A stretch of DNA of 64,000 bases from Chalciporus piperatus (taxonomy: Eukaryota; Basidiomycota; Agaricomycetes; Boletales; Boletaceae), in contig JBBPTG010000005.1 in NCBI GenBank assembly GCA_038093975.1, positions 473,435 to 537,434 on the forward strand. The letters are read 5' to 3'. The notes below the pieces were generated by a model. It was not told where the DNA came from and searched no databases. It saw nothing but the letters and a program-made list of their open reading frames with translations. Positions 24,411-35,610 of the stretch are shown here, piece by piece. Numbering within the stretch: the stretch's first letter is position 1; every line of letters begins with the position of its first letter. The translations under genes were made by a program, and so were the position numbers.

Positions 24411-24993
24411 CGACGGCTTGAGCTTCGAAGTCGTCAATTCGCCTCGCTAGACATACATTATCTCTATGTCCCGAATATAATACCATCACTGCTCGTTTCA
24501 TGCCCACGCCTCACTCGAACCAGGAAGAACGACCACCGGTGACCTGGACCAGGAGGAAACATTTGAGGAACCCGATCCGGGCGCAAGATGTTCATCTACC
24601 GCTTTGTTTACCCGCTTACTTCATATCATCACAAGGTCCAATCCCTGAATTCATTCCAGCTTTCTGACCACAGCTTTCCGTCGTCCAACATGCCTTGGAG
24701 CCATTTTCGTCAACTCTCTTGAAATGCCCGGCTCAACTTGAACCAATAATCTGTTTCAAAGTCGGAGAGCGTGGCATGACCTCGGGGCTATGATTCCGCC
24801 GAGTGGGGTGTCGGTTTGCGCCAACGATTGCTCACCGCGGTTATCTCATCACCGACTCCACATAGATACCGATTACCGTGGTTTTTCGTAAGGCGTCGTA
24901 TCATGGGCGCACGGGGATCGGTGTTAAATCGCCCACGCGCGAGGCCCATCGCCCTCTAGTTCGTGGCCTCTTGAGCATTCTTATCGACTTAAA
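24411..24993. other. Intergenic, no gene seen
   Basis: About 580 bases between the mS45 stop and the DUF6533 gene start. Short frames only; the region probably holds the mS45 3' UTR and the next promoter. Confidence 0.5.
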
Positions 24994-26646
24994 GATGTCC
25001 GCGGATTTACAGTCCGCCTTGGCAAGTTTCCAGACGAACAACTATGCGACTGGTATGTGCTTCTTATTGAACTGCCAGAGGTCAATCTCATGAATGGTTG
25101 CAAGTTGCGATCATCACTGCCGTTGCTTACGATTATCGTCAGTCGTCCATGTTCTCCCGGTTTTCCAGCTTGACAGAAGTACACCTCTCAGTCCTCACGC
25201 TCCCGAAGGAGGTACGTTAGTGTGTCATTGCAGGTTTCTAGCTCAATGAGGGCCTTCGCAGATAGAATATATATGGGTGGGTTGTCGACGTTTTGTACGG
25301 GAGTGTTACTCGATCGTCTGAGGCTGTCGCAGAATAGACCATGGACCTGGATAACGGCAATATTCGCTATCGTGCGTGTCAAATCTCAAAACACTATATT
25401 CGGCGCTGGAAACTGACCCCAAGTTGTTACACTGGCAGGTTCGCTATATAGGCGTCTTCTGTGCTATGTAGGCTAATGTCTGCTTCATATCATGTCATCT
25501 GATCTCTCCTCCAGAACGGATGCGCTATGTACGTATGGCGCTCAACATCGTGCTCGTTTTCGCTGACGACCGTTCTTCAAGTTGGAAGTACCTTCATGCC
25601 TGGCCCAGTAAAAGTCCGTATCGTTTGGATTGTGTTTTACTGGGCTGAATACCAAAACGTTTCTTTAGATATGTAAGCGCATTATAAAGCCTCCTTGAGC
25701 GACGCACCATTTACACTGTGCTGTCCTGGCGAAGGCACTATCATCTTTAGCACCGGAAACAGCGCCTTCACAGTGTTCCTCAGCGCTGCCGATCGTACGT
25801 TCGTTCCCCCGGCGCTCAGATGAACGACAACTCATTCCTCGATTGCAGTGGTGATGCTTCTCCGCGTGTATGCGTTGTATGGCTGCTCAAGGATCATCCT
25901 TGTTATTCTTCTCGTGGTCTACATTCCAGCGGTCGTCCTTTTGGTCATCGCCACTGCCATGTTCACCAATCCCAAATCCATGTCGAGTACGTGTCGATCT
26001 ACTTCAGACGTTACACTGGCAGTCCCGTCATTGACGCCCACTGCCCATCCTATTACAGTGAGCACCCCCCAGATACTCGGCTTTTCGTTTTGCGCGCTGG
26101 AATCGACCACGCCATCGAACGTGGGCACATATGCGTTCATTCCCCGATTCGTTCTTGGTGCTCTCATGTGCATTTTTGCCATCTTTCAGTTTCTGAGGCA
26201 GTCGCTTCAGATGTACAGAGTCACGACACGATGGCAGCCTAATCAGTACCTTGGGCTGCTCGTCAGGGAGGGTGTCCTCTACTTTGTCGTGTACGTCCTC
26301 CTTCGATGCATCATCTCTTCCCTTGGTCGTCCTGACGACTTGCGCGCGCGCGAATGACAGGAACTTGTTGTACAACATCATTAGTCTGATATATGGCTCA
26401 GCTCCAGAAGCGGCATACCTAGCGATGACCACTTTCTGTTACGTTTTCCTATACATCATCATCCCTCGATTGATCATTAATGTGCGGGAGCTGTCAACTC
26501 GCGACGTTCAGTGCGACCGGGGGATCGATACCGGGTTTGGGGTGTGGTCGCGATCTGGTCCCAACGCCGCGGCGGGAGGAAGTATCGTGTTTGCGGATGC
26601 TAGGCTGGATGAGGGGTCAGTGGGTGTTGAAGAAATACAGATGTAG
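24994..26646 (+). CDS. DUF6533-domain seven-TM membrane protein
   Basis: Large basidiomycete family of predicted seven-helix membrane proteins of unknown function. The N-terminus (MSADLQSALASFQTNNYA) precedes a first exon break, then come an AYDY segment and the family-typical block RPWTWITAIFAIVRYIG, VFCAM. The middle has LLRVYALYGCSRIILVILLV (compare RVYALYGR in the family), a helix ILGFSFCALESTTP, a long helix RFVLGALMCIFAIFQFLRQS, VREGVLYFVV (the 'RDG/REG' helix), and the C-terminal helix ending LIINVREL, followed by a soluble tail with GIDTGFGVWSR typical of the family. About seven or eight exons are needed; borders were not all resolved. Paralogues or remnants lie at 1-480 and 2380-3260. 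Confidence 0.75.
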
Positions 26647-26889
26647 AGGAGGAATCGGTGGCAAATAGATTTGCAGGACGGGCGTAGTTTGGAAACCCTG
26701 GTGGCTCCCCATGTCCAGTCTCAATGTTCCAGCCCGAGTCTTGCCTGGGGTCAAACCTCAGTGCGTTAGCATTCATGTATGTTTCCTTCTCTCAACCCTC
26801 CATACACGCACTGCATCGGGAGATTGTATTGTAGCTCAAAATATCATTCACGAAGCAGTAATACGGTACAGCCATCCAATACAGCGGTG

Positions 26890-27770
26890 TCAAGTCCTGA
26901 GCCATGCTGTCTTTGCAATCTTTTTCAGTTTCTTTTGTTCTTTGAATCGTTCCTGTATGGATCCCGAAACGTCAGTGCGTCCGTTCATTGGATGGATCAT
27001 TCCGTCTTGAAGTTACAGTGACTGCCTCTTGCGAGACGCGCGGAAAGAGAGAATGATCAAGAAAAAGACAGGTAGTTGGGACTCACCAAATCCTTCTTCG
27101 TCGGTTTCTTCCTCTTCTTTCCGCCAGCTTCTTTCTCGTCCTCGTCCCGCTGCTCCACCTCTTTTTCCCACGCATTCGTGTCGAAGTAGAACTCGCTCAT
27201 ACGCTTCATGCGTTCATACTCTGACAGATGTGAGGGAGCGCGTGCGTTGGTCGCCGTAAATGCGCCTGTTCGAGCATTGAACTTTGCGGTGAAAGTTGCT
27301 GAAGGTGCAAATGAGGACGAGGCAGCGACGAGGGACGGATCGAGGTAAGCGAGGGAGGGATCTATTCCTGCTGCAATGGCGCGCGCCTCGAGAGAATTGG
27401 GATCGTAGGAATTGGGAATGACGTCCCCATCCTGACCGTCCGTGTTCTCGCCTGCGCCTGCATCTGCGTCTGCGTCTTGGGCTTCTGGAGTGGGTTGAAG
27501 TGGGTTGACCCAGGTTGTTTCGCCTGTGGAAGAGTTGTAGAAGTAGTAGGCGCTATGTTGGGGAGAGAATATGGCCTGCCATGCACCCGCTGAGATGATG
27601 TCGGAAGAGGCTGGTGGAGGGGAGGTGGATGAAGAAGTAGGGTCGGAGGGTGAGTTATCGGCTGGAGTGGTATCTTTACCCTTTTCTTTGTTCTTGGCTG
27701 GGTTTGTGTCAGTTTCTGGTTCTGACGAAGACTGACGGTCGTTGTGATCGTTTGAGTGTGGACTTGACAT
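26890..27770 (-). CDS. WW-domain protein with conserved basic C-terminus
   Basis: WW domains bind proline-rich peptides. Two exons: 27770-27087 and 26952-26890, phase 0, 248 residues. Residues 1-55 are Ser/Pro/Glu-rich and disordered. The WW domain is at about residues 62-92: GAWQAIFSPQHSAYYFYNS then TGETTWVNPL, with both tryptophans and the terminal Pro. A conserved-looking central block follows (GIDPSLAYLDPSL, FNARTGAFTA, MKRMSEFYFDTNAWEKE), then a Lys-rich stretch. The small last exon encodes ERFKEQKKLKKIAKTAWLRT. The start is the only ATG upstream of the domain in frame. It is divergent from the USP gene with 127 bases between start codons. A splicing role is possible by analogy with WBP4-like proteins but is not shown. 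Confidence 0.8.
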
Positions 27771-27897
27771 GGTGGATGAATGAAATGCGGACGAGATGCT
27801 AAGTGGGAGATAACGAATGAAAAAATATTTATATTTATTTTCGATTCATCGTCGTCCGACCAGATTCATCGAATTTCAACATCCCCCCTCCGTCACG

Positions 27898-28895
27898 ATG
27901 CTCCGGTCGGCGTTGAAACAGCCCTCTCGCCCGTCCTCGCCCACTCTTGGCGTGTCATCGCCGTTGATACCGCCCGCACCGCCGGGTGCACCGACGAGGA
28001 CGACATCTGGTTCTTCGTTGTCAACTTCAGTATCCAATCACCTCAGTCCATACTACGCATCCTCCAGTTTTACTCCAATGCAATCCCCGAACTTACAACC
28101 CGCACCATCACCCTCGGTAGCTGCCCAGGGGTATACCCCAAAGGTATCCTTTGACACCTTCGAAAACCCGGCCGCATCCATGTTCTCTTTCACCCTCCAC
28201 GTCCAGTCCGAAGGCTATGCCCGGAACCGCTCTACTAGGGTCTTCCTCTGCGCCTCAAGTCCAGATGAGTGCGGGAATGAGGCTTTGGACTGGGCGCTAG
28301 ATTGTCTCGTTCAGGATGGGGATGAGGTCGTCGTGTTTAGGGGTATCGATCAAGAGGAGCTTGGTGAGTTGCCGCTGGCGCATTCCTGCATTCAGTCAGT
28401 CGCCTGACACGCACCAGACAAGGACCACGAAGTCGTACGAGAGGAAGCAAGGGAACTCATGAAGCAAATACAGGAAAAATGCGTCGAGTATGACCCGGAC
28501 CGCAAGGTATTCGTGATTAATGCCTATCCATTCTGATTCTGATCACTGCCACAAGGTCTCAATCGTGCTAGAATTTATTGCAGGGCGTCCAACTATCACT
28601 CTTGACCGTCTAATTGCGCTTTACCGCCCTGATTCCGTCGTCGTCGGGTCACGCGGTGAAAGGCGTGGCGTTCTCGGTTTCGGTACGGGTGGTGGCGTGT
28701 TCGGTGGTATGTCGAATTTCTTCCTGCATGAACTTGTTTTAAATCATATTCTCATCAGGTTTTGGATCCGTGTCAAAATATGCGCTCTCACACAGTCCAG
28801 TACCAATCATCGTCGTCCGGCCGGAAAGTAAAGTCAAGAAAGTCAGAGAAAAGAGACGAAAGGACCCAAAGAGAGGGACCCACTTCGACGAGTAA
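27898..28895 (+). CDS. Universal stress protein (UspA-fold) family protein with long disordered N-terminus
   Basis: Usp-fold proteins bind ATP or AMP; roles in fungi are poorly known. Exons 27898-28363, 28418-28506, 28556-28706 and 28759-28895 join in frame. The first ~105 residues are Ser/Pro-rich (SPLIPPAPPGAPTRT). The Usp domain follows: STRVFLCASSPDECGNEAL (strand 1), DEVVVFRGID, a helix with EEARELMKQIQEKC, VSIVLEFIAGRP, IALYRPDSVVVGSRGERRG, and the ATP-loop-like GSVSKYALSHSPVPIIVVRP. A basic tail (KVKKVREKRRKDPKRGTHFD) ends at TAA 28893-28895. Exon 3 may instead end three bases earlier. The gene shares its 5' region with the WW gene, so the pair may be co-regulated. Confidence 0.85.
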
Positions 28896-30151
28896 GGACC
28901 TTTTCTCTTCTACCCTATTCTCTCGCTCCCTTGGTTGAGGGTACCGCGCCGGGGGGTTCATATATGCGTGTCAGATGACCATTAAGAAGATGGTTTTCGA
29001 CTGTTCAACGCATACATGTGACTCTACCGCGCTCAATCTTCTATCTCGACTTATTAGTTATTGCACGCGCCGATAACTCACGGATACCTCTTCTCACTCT
29101 AGCCTTCCACGTCCGCAGACGACAAATAGCACCGCGTCTCCACGACCGCTGACGGCAAACAGAACCACGTCCCCACGACCGCAGACGGCAAACAGTCCCG
29201 CGTCGCCCTTACTACCATCTCTCACTCGGTCCACAACCCGCTCATGACATCTCACCCCTCCTTCCATAAAAGCAGCACCATGGAATGCGTCCACTCGCAC
29301 AACCACGCCTTTCCACCCGCACGGCGCATTATCCAACTGGTAGCACAGTCGTCAACATCGACAGCCGTAAACTTCCTCGGCTCCCACCCGTACCGCCTTA
29401 CCCGCACCGCTCTCCTCGCTTAGTCCCCCAACTCATTCGCCACTCCATATGCACGGTCCGCCTCATCCCCCCTCATCGCAATAGCCTCTGGAATACGAAT
29501 ACCATCACCAGCTCCGATCTCTCGTACTTTTCTCGTACTGTTGCCTCCAGTTTCGTCCTCGTGTTGGGGTGCAGGTGAATCCCGCCCAGGCGGCGTATGA
29601 ATATTGTTTTCTTGTACAATTTGGATCTCTTTCAATCTGGACCCTTGTTTTATTTGTTGTTGTGTTATTGTTACATTTTGGACAGGATCGACGCATACCA
29701 GGAACCTTGAAGCGGTCAAATAGCCGGGAAATACAAAACTTGTCATCTTAAAGTCACTCGACATGAACCCACGGCCAGCAAACGGGTCTTCTATGCTCAG
29801 AACCGCCGCTTTGCGCGGACTTGCAGATATTAGTGCTGTATATTTCTCCACCAAGCTATTGATATCACATCACCTCAGGTTCCATCATCCGCGATACCCA
29901 GAAGGCGATTTTTCTCGGCGATGTAGCCAACCTGGAAACTCATCAGAACGCTCTGAATAGATATGGTGTGAACTGATTCCGCACATCGCCCTCTGCATGG
30001 AATTTGATAGAGAATGTTGGCGCGTATGCTTTGTCATTCCGGGGCCCTGGGCGTCTTAACAATCTACATAAGATGGATGGCATCAAGAACCAGGATCCGA
30101 TTCCGTCCATTTCTCCCACTTCGTACTACCAACATTGCAAGTACTAGTACG
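28896..30151. other. 1.2 kb with a short minisatellite and unrecognised frames
   Basis: 29100-29205 holds about three copies of a 36-base unit (CCACGACCGCAGACGGCAAACAG-like). A minus-strand frame at 29420-29854 (144 codons) has no domain I recognise. 29965-30095 is a decayed copy of 31570-31710. No gene can be supported. Confidence 0.4.
29965..30095. repeat. Diverged direct repeat, left copy (partner 31570-31710)
   Basis: Shares TAGATATGGTGTGAAC, TTCCGCACATCGCC, TGGAATTTGATAGAGAAT and ATAAGATGGATGGCATC with the right copy, in the same order and orientation. The two copies flank the dioxygenase gene. Confidence 0.7.
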
Positions 30152-31120
30152 ATGCCCAGAGCACCTGTGATCTGCCTCTCCCACGGCGGCGGTATGCATC
30201 ATCCTATTCAAACTCTCCGTCCTCTGAAGATGACAATCGCTGCTCTGCAGGCCCATTGCCCATCCTCGGTGATCCGACCCACAAGGATATCATCAAGTCC
30301 TTCAAGACACGTGTTCCCAAGATACTCAAGCTTGGAACCCCCGAAACACCTCGAGCCGTCGTCGTCGTCACCGCACATTGGCTAGAGGACCGTCCCACCA
30401 TCTCCTCGAGCGACAAGCACGAACTATACTATGATTATTACGGTTTCCCCTCTGAAACGTACGAATTGAAGTACGATGCGCCTGGTTCATCAGCCATCGC
30501 AGAGGAGGTGAAGAAGGCATTTGAATCCGAGGGTTTGGAACCCACCATGGATCCGAAGCGAGGTACGTTTTTTCTTTTGTTTTTGAACAATCAAGTTCTT
30601 GATGAATCGACTGACGCGATGGAAAATTCAAGGATGGGATCATGGCGTTTTCATTCCCTTCCTCCTCGTCAACCCCGCCGCTGACGTTCCCATCCTGCAA
30701 GTGTCCGTCCTCGCCAACGAGGATCCGCAAAAGCATTTTCTGATGGGACGTGCGCTCTCTAAACTGCGAGACGCCAACGTCGCCATCGTGGGGTCCGGGC
30801 TCGCATCGCTGCACAACATGCAAGTCTTGCTCACCATGCGCACGTGGGCTCCGGCTGCCGTGTCCGCGTTCCAGTCGAAATACGAGGCTTGGCACATGGC
30901 CCTCACGGATGCGGTTCTGGAGGAGAGGCAAGAAGACCGCTTGGCCAAGATGGCCAAGTGGAGGGGCTTTCCGGGGAGCTACCTTATGCATCCTCAGGGC
31001 GGCGGAGATCATTTCCTGCCGCTCATGGTTTGTGTGGCTGCTGCTGGGGATGGCAAGGCTGAATTATACAGTGATAATTTCGGAAAGGTGGATATCTGGT
31101 CTTATTACTGGAATAATTAG
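30152..31120 (+). CDS. Extradiol ring-cleaving dioxygenase, LigB/4,5-DOPA dioxygenase type
   Basis: Class III extradiol dioxygenases open catechol rings with a non-haem metal; the DODA branch includes plant and fungal (Amanita) L-DOPA dioxygenases of betalain-type pigment formation. Exons 30152-30191, 30251-30562 and 30633-31120 give about 279 residues. Metal-site blocks are visible: the N-terminal LSHGGGPLPILG (His), VVVVTAHWLEDRPTIS (His), KRGWDHGVFIPF (active-site His), and the C-terminal GDHFLPLMVCVAAAGDGKAE (His). Family block YYDYYGFPSETYELKYDAPG is also present. The start follows a short leader and keeps the first His motif in frame. It could be a general aromatic dioxygenase rather than a pigment enzyme. 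It sits between two diverged direct repeats. Confidence 0.9.
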
Positions 31121-31717
31121 ACTCGTGAAATATGCAACCGACACATCCTCGTACACCGGAAGGGGCGACTCATCAGAATAACAACCCGTGATCACCATCC
31201 TCTCCAGAATCCATTCCTGTGCCTCAACCTGCGATATGATGACGTCGGGAGACGTGTCTCGTGTGATCAGCCCGGTGAACAAATGGGCGTTGACTTCAAG
31301 TTCTTTTTTTTTTTTTGCGGCTCAAGACATCAGGGAACACAGCTTGATTGTCCGACGAAATCAGGAGTCCATCAGATGAGCGTGTGGGCCGATGGCGGAG
31401 TTGAGTAGGAACTGTAACAACATCAAATCGCAGGTGTACGTTTCGTATTGCTCTTATGAACACAGACTGCAAGGTATTTCAAGTCCCCCTGTACTTTGAT
31501 CACTACCCACCGTTCCATCACTACAATACACTCCATTCGCTGCGGGTCGCCGTTCCGTCCTGTACCAGTAGATATGGTGTGAACCGGTTCCGCACATCGC
31601 CAGGCTGCGTGGAATTTGATAGAGAATAGTCCAGTGCGTGTTGTTAAAGTCAGGGACAAAGTCAGGGAGATTGTTATGCAAGGTTTTGTCATCATAAGAT
31701 GGATGGCATCCAAGATG
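31121..31717. other. Intergenic between dioxygenase and arsenic genes
   Basis: A T14-like run lies near 31302-31315. A minus-strand frame within 31454-31681 has good composition (DFNNTHWTILYQIPRSL, CGTGSHHIYWYR) but no start or family that I recognise; part of it is duplicated at 29965-30095. It may be an exon of a decayed gene. Confidence 0.35.
31570..31710. repeat. Diverged direct repeat, right copy (partner 29965-30095)
   Basis: Same blocks and orientation as the left copy; this one keeps an open minus-strand frame across the repeat, so it is the better-preserved copy. Confidence 0.7.
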
Positions 31718-33383
31718 TTAATCGAAATCCACTAAATCCCCCTGATCCTTGTACATCGACAGCCACTGCTTGACACCGCCCGTCATCACGAGTGCTTTGG
31801 ACTGAGTGTTCCCTTGCCGATCCAAGTAATCCTGGTACCTAAACATTCGGTGAGTAACAACTCCTCGGGCAACGTAGACGACCATACCATCGTGCACACC
31901 GCGGTCCTCGACCATTCGAACTACCGCAGTAAAAGATCACCTGCTTCGCATCCTTGTGCTCGTTATAAAACTCGGTCAGATCATCATAGAACGTCTGGGC
32001 CGGTTTCTGGATGCTTCCGCGGACGTGTCCGCCCTAAGGGAGTTCGTCAGATCTTGGTGAACGAATGGCGTAGCCAACGGTGATGCTCACTGCGTGGTCA
32101 TTCTTCCTCACATCCACCACGACGAAGTCCTTTTCAGGATTCCTGATAAGATCCGCGACTTGTTCACATTGCACGCCTTCTGGGGACGACACCGGAGCAG
32201 GGTAGGCGTCCCACCAATGCTTCAATGCGGAGCCGGAAGCAGAGTTGCTGGGGGTTGCACTCTCGGCCTTCGTGGCGGAAATATGGTAGGAGCCTTTCCG
32301 ATCAAGAGATCAGTCACTGTGCAGAATACCCCACCGGTTCAACACTTACTTGCCCACGCGTTCAGATCTCCGAGGTCAGAAGGTGGTGAAGTGGACGAGT
32401 TTGGTGCACAACAATCACCCTGGTAGACATTGAGGTCACTCTGATTCTCCGTGAACAAGATGTCGCTTTCTGAGAAGCCCGCGTCCCTTAGGAGTGCTCG
32501 GTAATCCTCCAGTACAATGGCACCAGAAATGCAACCAACATATGCTGTCATGTTGGACCTCAGGGAATCCGGAATGGTTTTCTTGGCGATTATCTGCGAG
32601 GTGTTAAGCACTCAATACAGCATATGAATGGAAAGATGATCATACGTCATCGAGGGCGACACATCCTCCGGGTTTGAGCACACGATACACTTCTTGCATC
32701 AACTTTGATTTCCCCGCGGAAGGTAACAAGTTGACCACACAGTTCGAGAGGACCCAATCGACCGAATTGCTTTCGATAGGCAAGCCCTCAGTCAGCGCAG
32801 CCTTCACGAACGCGACGTGGGGCGGCTTAAGCCCTTTGTCCGCAGCATTGCAACGGGCTCGGGCAATCATGTCCTGATTCCATTGTATGAGACCGAATAC
32901 CATAGAAAAGAGACGTCCCGGACGTACCTCTGACATGTCAAGGCCAATAGCCTGTCCATTGGGCCCGACTTTGGCAGCGGCGAGGAACACATCGATACCC
33001 CCACCCGATCCAAGATCGAGGACGGTTTCTCCCTACATAAGAATGTCGTTCAGCTGAGATATAGCTAATGATAGGCGCAAATAGTTCTCCGTGACCCACC
33101 TCTTTGATCGAAGCAGCAGCAACTGGATTACCACAACTCAATCCCATATGGGACTCGGCCGAGATGGACTCGAGTTGTTCCGGAGTGTATCCAAACGCAC
33201 TCGCAACCTTGTTCGCATCTGTCGACCATCGATCAGAACGGTCGATACAGTCATTATCAATGCACTCAGGAGGTACGTACAGGCAGGATCGGCACCTTCC
33301 CGTGCTTTCTCGCTATACGCCTTGTTTACAACACCAATTATCTCTTCGTCTCTCAAAGGCTCTTTGTTGCAGCACGAGCTCAT
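31718..33383 (-). CDS. Arsenite methyltransferase (ArsM/AS3MT) fused to a C-terminal rhodanese/Cdc25-type domain
   Basis: ArsM adds methyl groups from SAM to As(III). Exons: 33383-33281, 33218-33100, 33032-32928, 32873-32646, 32593-32350, 32293-32091, 32033-31888 and 31838-31718; all phases fit, giving 422 residues. The N-terminus has a CC pair (SSCCNKE). The three As(III)-binding cysteines of the family are present: C63 (GLSCGNP), C154 (LSNCVVNL) and C206 (VGCISGA). SAM motif I is [12 protein letters not shown], residues 79-90. After residue ~260 (GDCCAPN, a further CC) a linker leads to a rhodanese fold: [19 protein letters not shown], then [15 protein letters not shown] with CX5R active site C370-R376. 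The CX5R loop is the size found in Cdc25/Acr2-type arsenate reductases. The fusion suggests arsenate reduction coupled to methylation, which is inference. Divergent from ACR3. Confidence 0.9.
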
Positions 33384-33930
33384 GATGCGTGGTCGTTGGA
33401 GAGGCCAGAGCTGGACTGGACGACGCGTAGACAGCGAGAGTCTGTGAGACGGCGTACCTGCCTAACTACTGGCAGATTGGTCATTCGCAGGGGCATATGG
33501 AATTCACTACCTCCCAAGTACTGGCATTGCCAGATTGTCACTGCATATCGGCACAAAACCCAACGCTAACTCAAAATATCAGCTACAGACTGCTATCGTA
33601 TCTTGTTTTAACGACCAATAAAGTCAGTGTGGCAAAGTCGACGACAACGAAAACTGTGTCTACATTGACATATACTGTAGCGTTTTCAATGCACTTGGCG
33701 GTGCCTGCGAATGACGAAGATCTGCCCTGAGACCTGGGATCGGGAGCAGTTGGTATGTAAGCGTGACTGGCAGGATTTTTAGATACAAGTCAGCGTTGTT
33801 GTCCTCCCGACTCGTCCTCTGTCCTTGAGAATTCAGCGAAATCCATCCAGGTCGTCTCCCAGCATGACCTGCGTCGATTGTGCAGCGAATATAGTGGGGC
33901 AACCTACAGGTCAACACTGTTCCCACCCAT
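33384..33930. promoter_or_regulatory. Shared bidirectional promoter region of the arsenic pair
   Basis: 547 bases separate the ArsM-rhodanese ATG (minus) from the proposed ACR3 ATG (plus). No coding frame is convincing, though an in-frame ATG upstream (MTCVDC, 33856) could belong to a 5' exon of ACR3. No operator can be named from sequence alone. Confidence 0.5.
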
Positions 33931-35345
33931 ATGACCAAGCTGGCGAACACCCCGAGGTCCTCTCAAGTGCGCCAAGAGGTAGTATATATCACAATATGAA
34001 GCAGAGGCATTCGCTGACAAGATATCAGCACTCTTTCAACGACTAGGTTTACTTGATCGACTACTGACGCCACTCATTCTGATATGTATGGTCGTCGGTG
34101 TGGTCATTGGCGAATTTGTCCCCGGGGTACAGCCCGCATTCGACACTATCCAATTCTACAGTGTTTCAGTCCGTAAGCAGCTTTTCACTGCCCACAAGTG
34201 AGTAGGACACCCCTTGACACGAGTTGTCATTTGTAGCGATCGCTGTTGGACTCATCGTCATGATGTGGCCCATTCTCGCCAAAGTCCGATACGAGGCCCT
34301 CGGCAGAATTCTGTTGTCCAAAAAGCTTTGGCTTCACATGAGCATCAGCCTCGTCCTGAATTGGATCGTCGGTCCGCTTGTGATGCTCGGTTTGGCGTGG
34401 GCTACCCTCCCTGATTTGCCAACTTACCGCGCTGGAGTCATCATGGTTGGCATCGCGCGATGCATCGCCATGGTCATGGTGTGGAACCAACTTGCAGGTG
34501 GCGACGGAGAGTATTGCGCCCTTCTAGTCGTCGCAAACTCGGTGCTGCAGATAATTCTGTACTCACCATACGCGGTCCTTTTCATCAACGTGATCGGCGG
34601 AACCCAGTCGTTGCATCTCCAGTATGGAACGGTTGCAATCTCAGTGTTGATCGTTCGTCCATATCTCGCTGTCAACTGCTTATGACCTGACCTGATGCAT
34701 GTATCTGCAGTACCTGGGTATCCCGCTTGTTGCTGGAGTGATCACTCGCTTCGCTGTCATGCACCTGACCTCGAAACGTTACCTCCAAGAGGTATTCCTC
34801 CCACGATTCTCGCCACTGGCGCTCCTCGGCCTTCTATATACGATCATCGTCATGTTCGCGTACCAAGGACACCATATCGTGCACAACCTGGGTCCTGTCT
34901 TCCGAGTCTTTGTCCCGATGGTGCTCTACTTCCTCGTCATGTGGACCTCTTCATTTGGCCTTATATACTGGCTTGCCCGAAGAGAAGCTCGGCGAAGGCA
35001 ATCGAGCAACAAATCATTCGAGTACGAGGTGGCGGTGGTACAGGCGTTCACGGCAGGGAGCAACAACTTTGTGAGTGTGTTCCAGAAGGAACTAGCTAAC
35101 TCGATCTGACGTATGTACCTTGGGGGTAGGAACTTGCGATCGCGGTAGCCATCGCTGTTTACGGTGTAGGTTCGGACCAGGCGCTTGCTGCAACTATCGG
35201 ACCGTTGGTGGAGGTACCAGTACTTCTCGCGCTCACTTGGGTAGCTCAGTTCCTTCGTACGCGACTAAACTGGAATGGAAACGACACCGATCATGTGGAC
35301 GAAGAAATGAGTCCCAGTGCGACATCCGAAAAGAGAGACGCATAG
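33931..35345 (+). CDS. ACR3: Arsenite efflux transporter, ACR3 family
   Basis: Acr3 exports As(III) (and in some cases antimonite) across the plasma membrane using the proton gradient. Exons 33931-33978, 34022-34172, 34237-34652, 34711-35070 and 35130-35345 join in frame to 396 residues, typical for the family with ten TM helices. Family blocks: LLDRLLTPLILICMVVGVVIGE (TM1), PIAVGLIVMMWPILAKVRYE (TM2), LNWIVGPLVMLGLAW, the catalytic-Cys helix GVIMVGIARCIAMVMVWN, GDGEYCALLVVANSVLQI, YLGIPLVAGVITRF, and FTAGSNNFELAIAVAIAVYG with the conserved Glu of TM9. The cytosolic C-terminus is short. Exon 3 ends at a weak donor (GTTCGT). The first exon is the least certain. Functions with the adjacent methyltransferase gene. 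Confidence 0.93.
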
Positions 35346-35610
35346 GATCAGCGTGTGTTTTCATACGGGTTTTCTAAGGCATCGGATGTAGAAACACTAC
35401 ATGATACGAGGGGGTTTCTGCAACACTCTGACGCCAACTTTAATGCGAACTATCTTACATGTCGAGTCAAAGGGAGCAACAACTATACAACAGGGGGCAG
35501 TGCTAGCGCTTGAGCTTTCCTGCGAAACGAAGCTCACGGATTACTCCGCAGGGTTTTCAGGCGGCTGATCAGTGATCACGACTCTTAACCTTCTCTCATC
35601 AGATCGTTCG

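Noticed and set aside
29420..29854. 144-codon minus-strand gene
   Set aside because: No recognised domain, biased by local repeats, and no splice-consistent upstream exon could be found.
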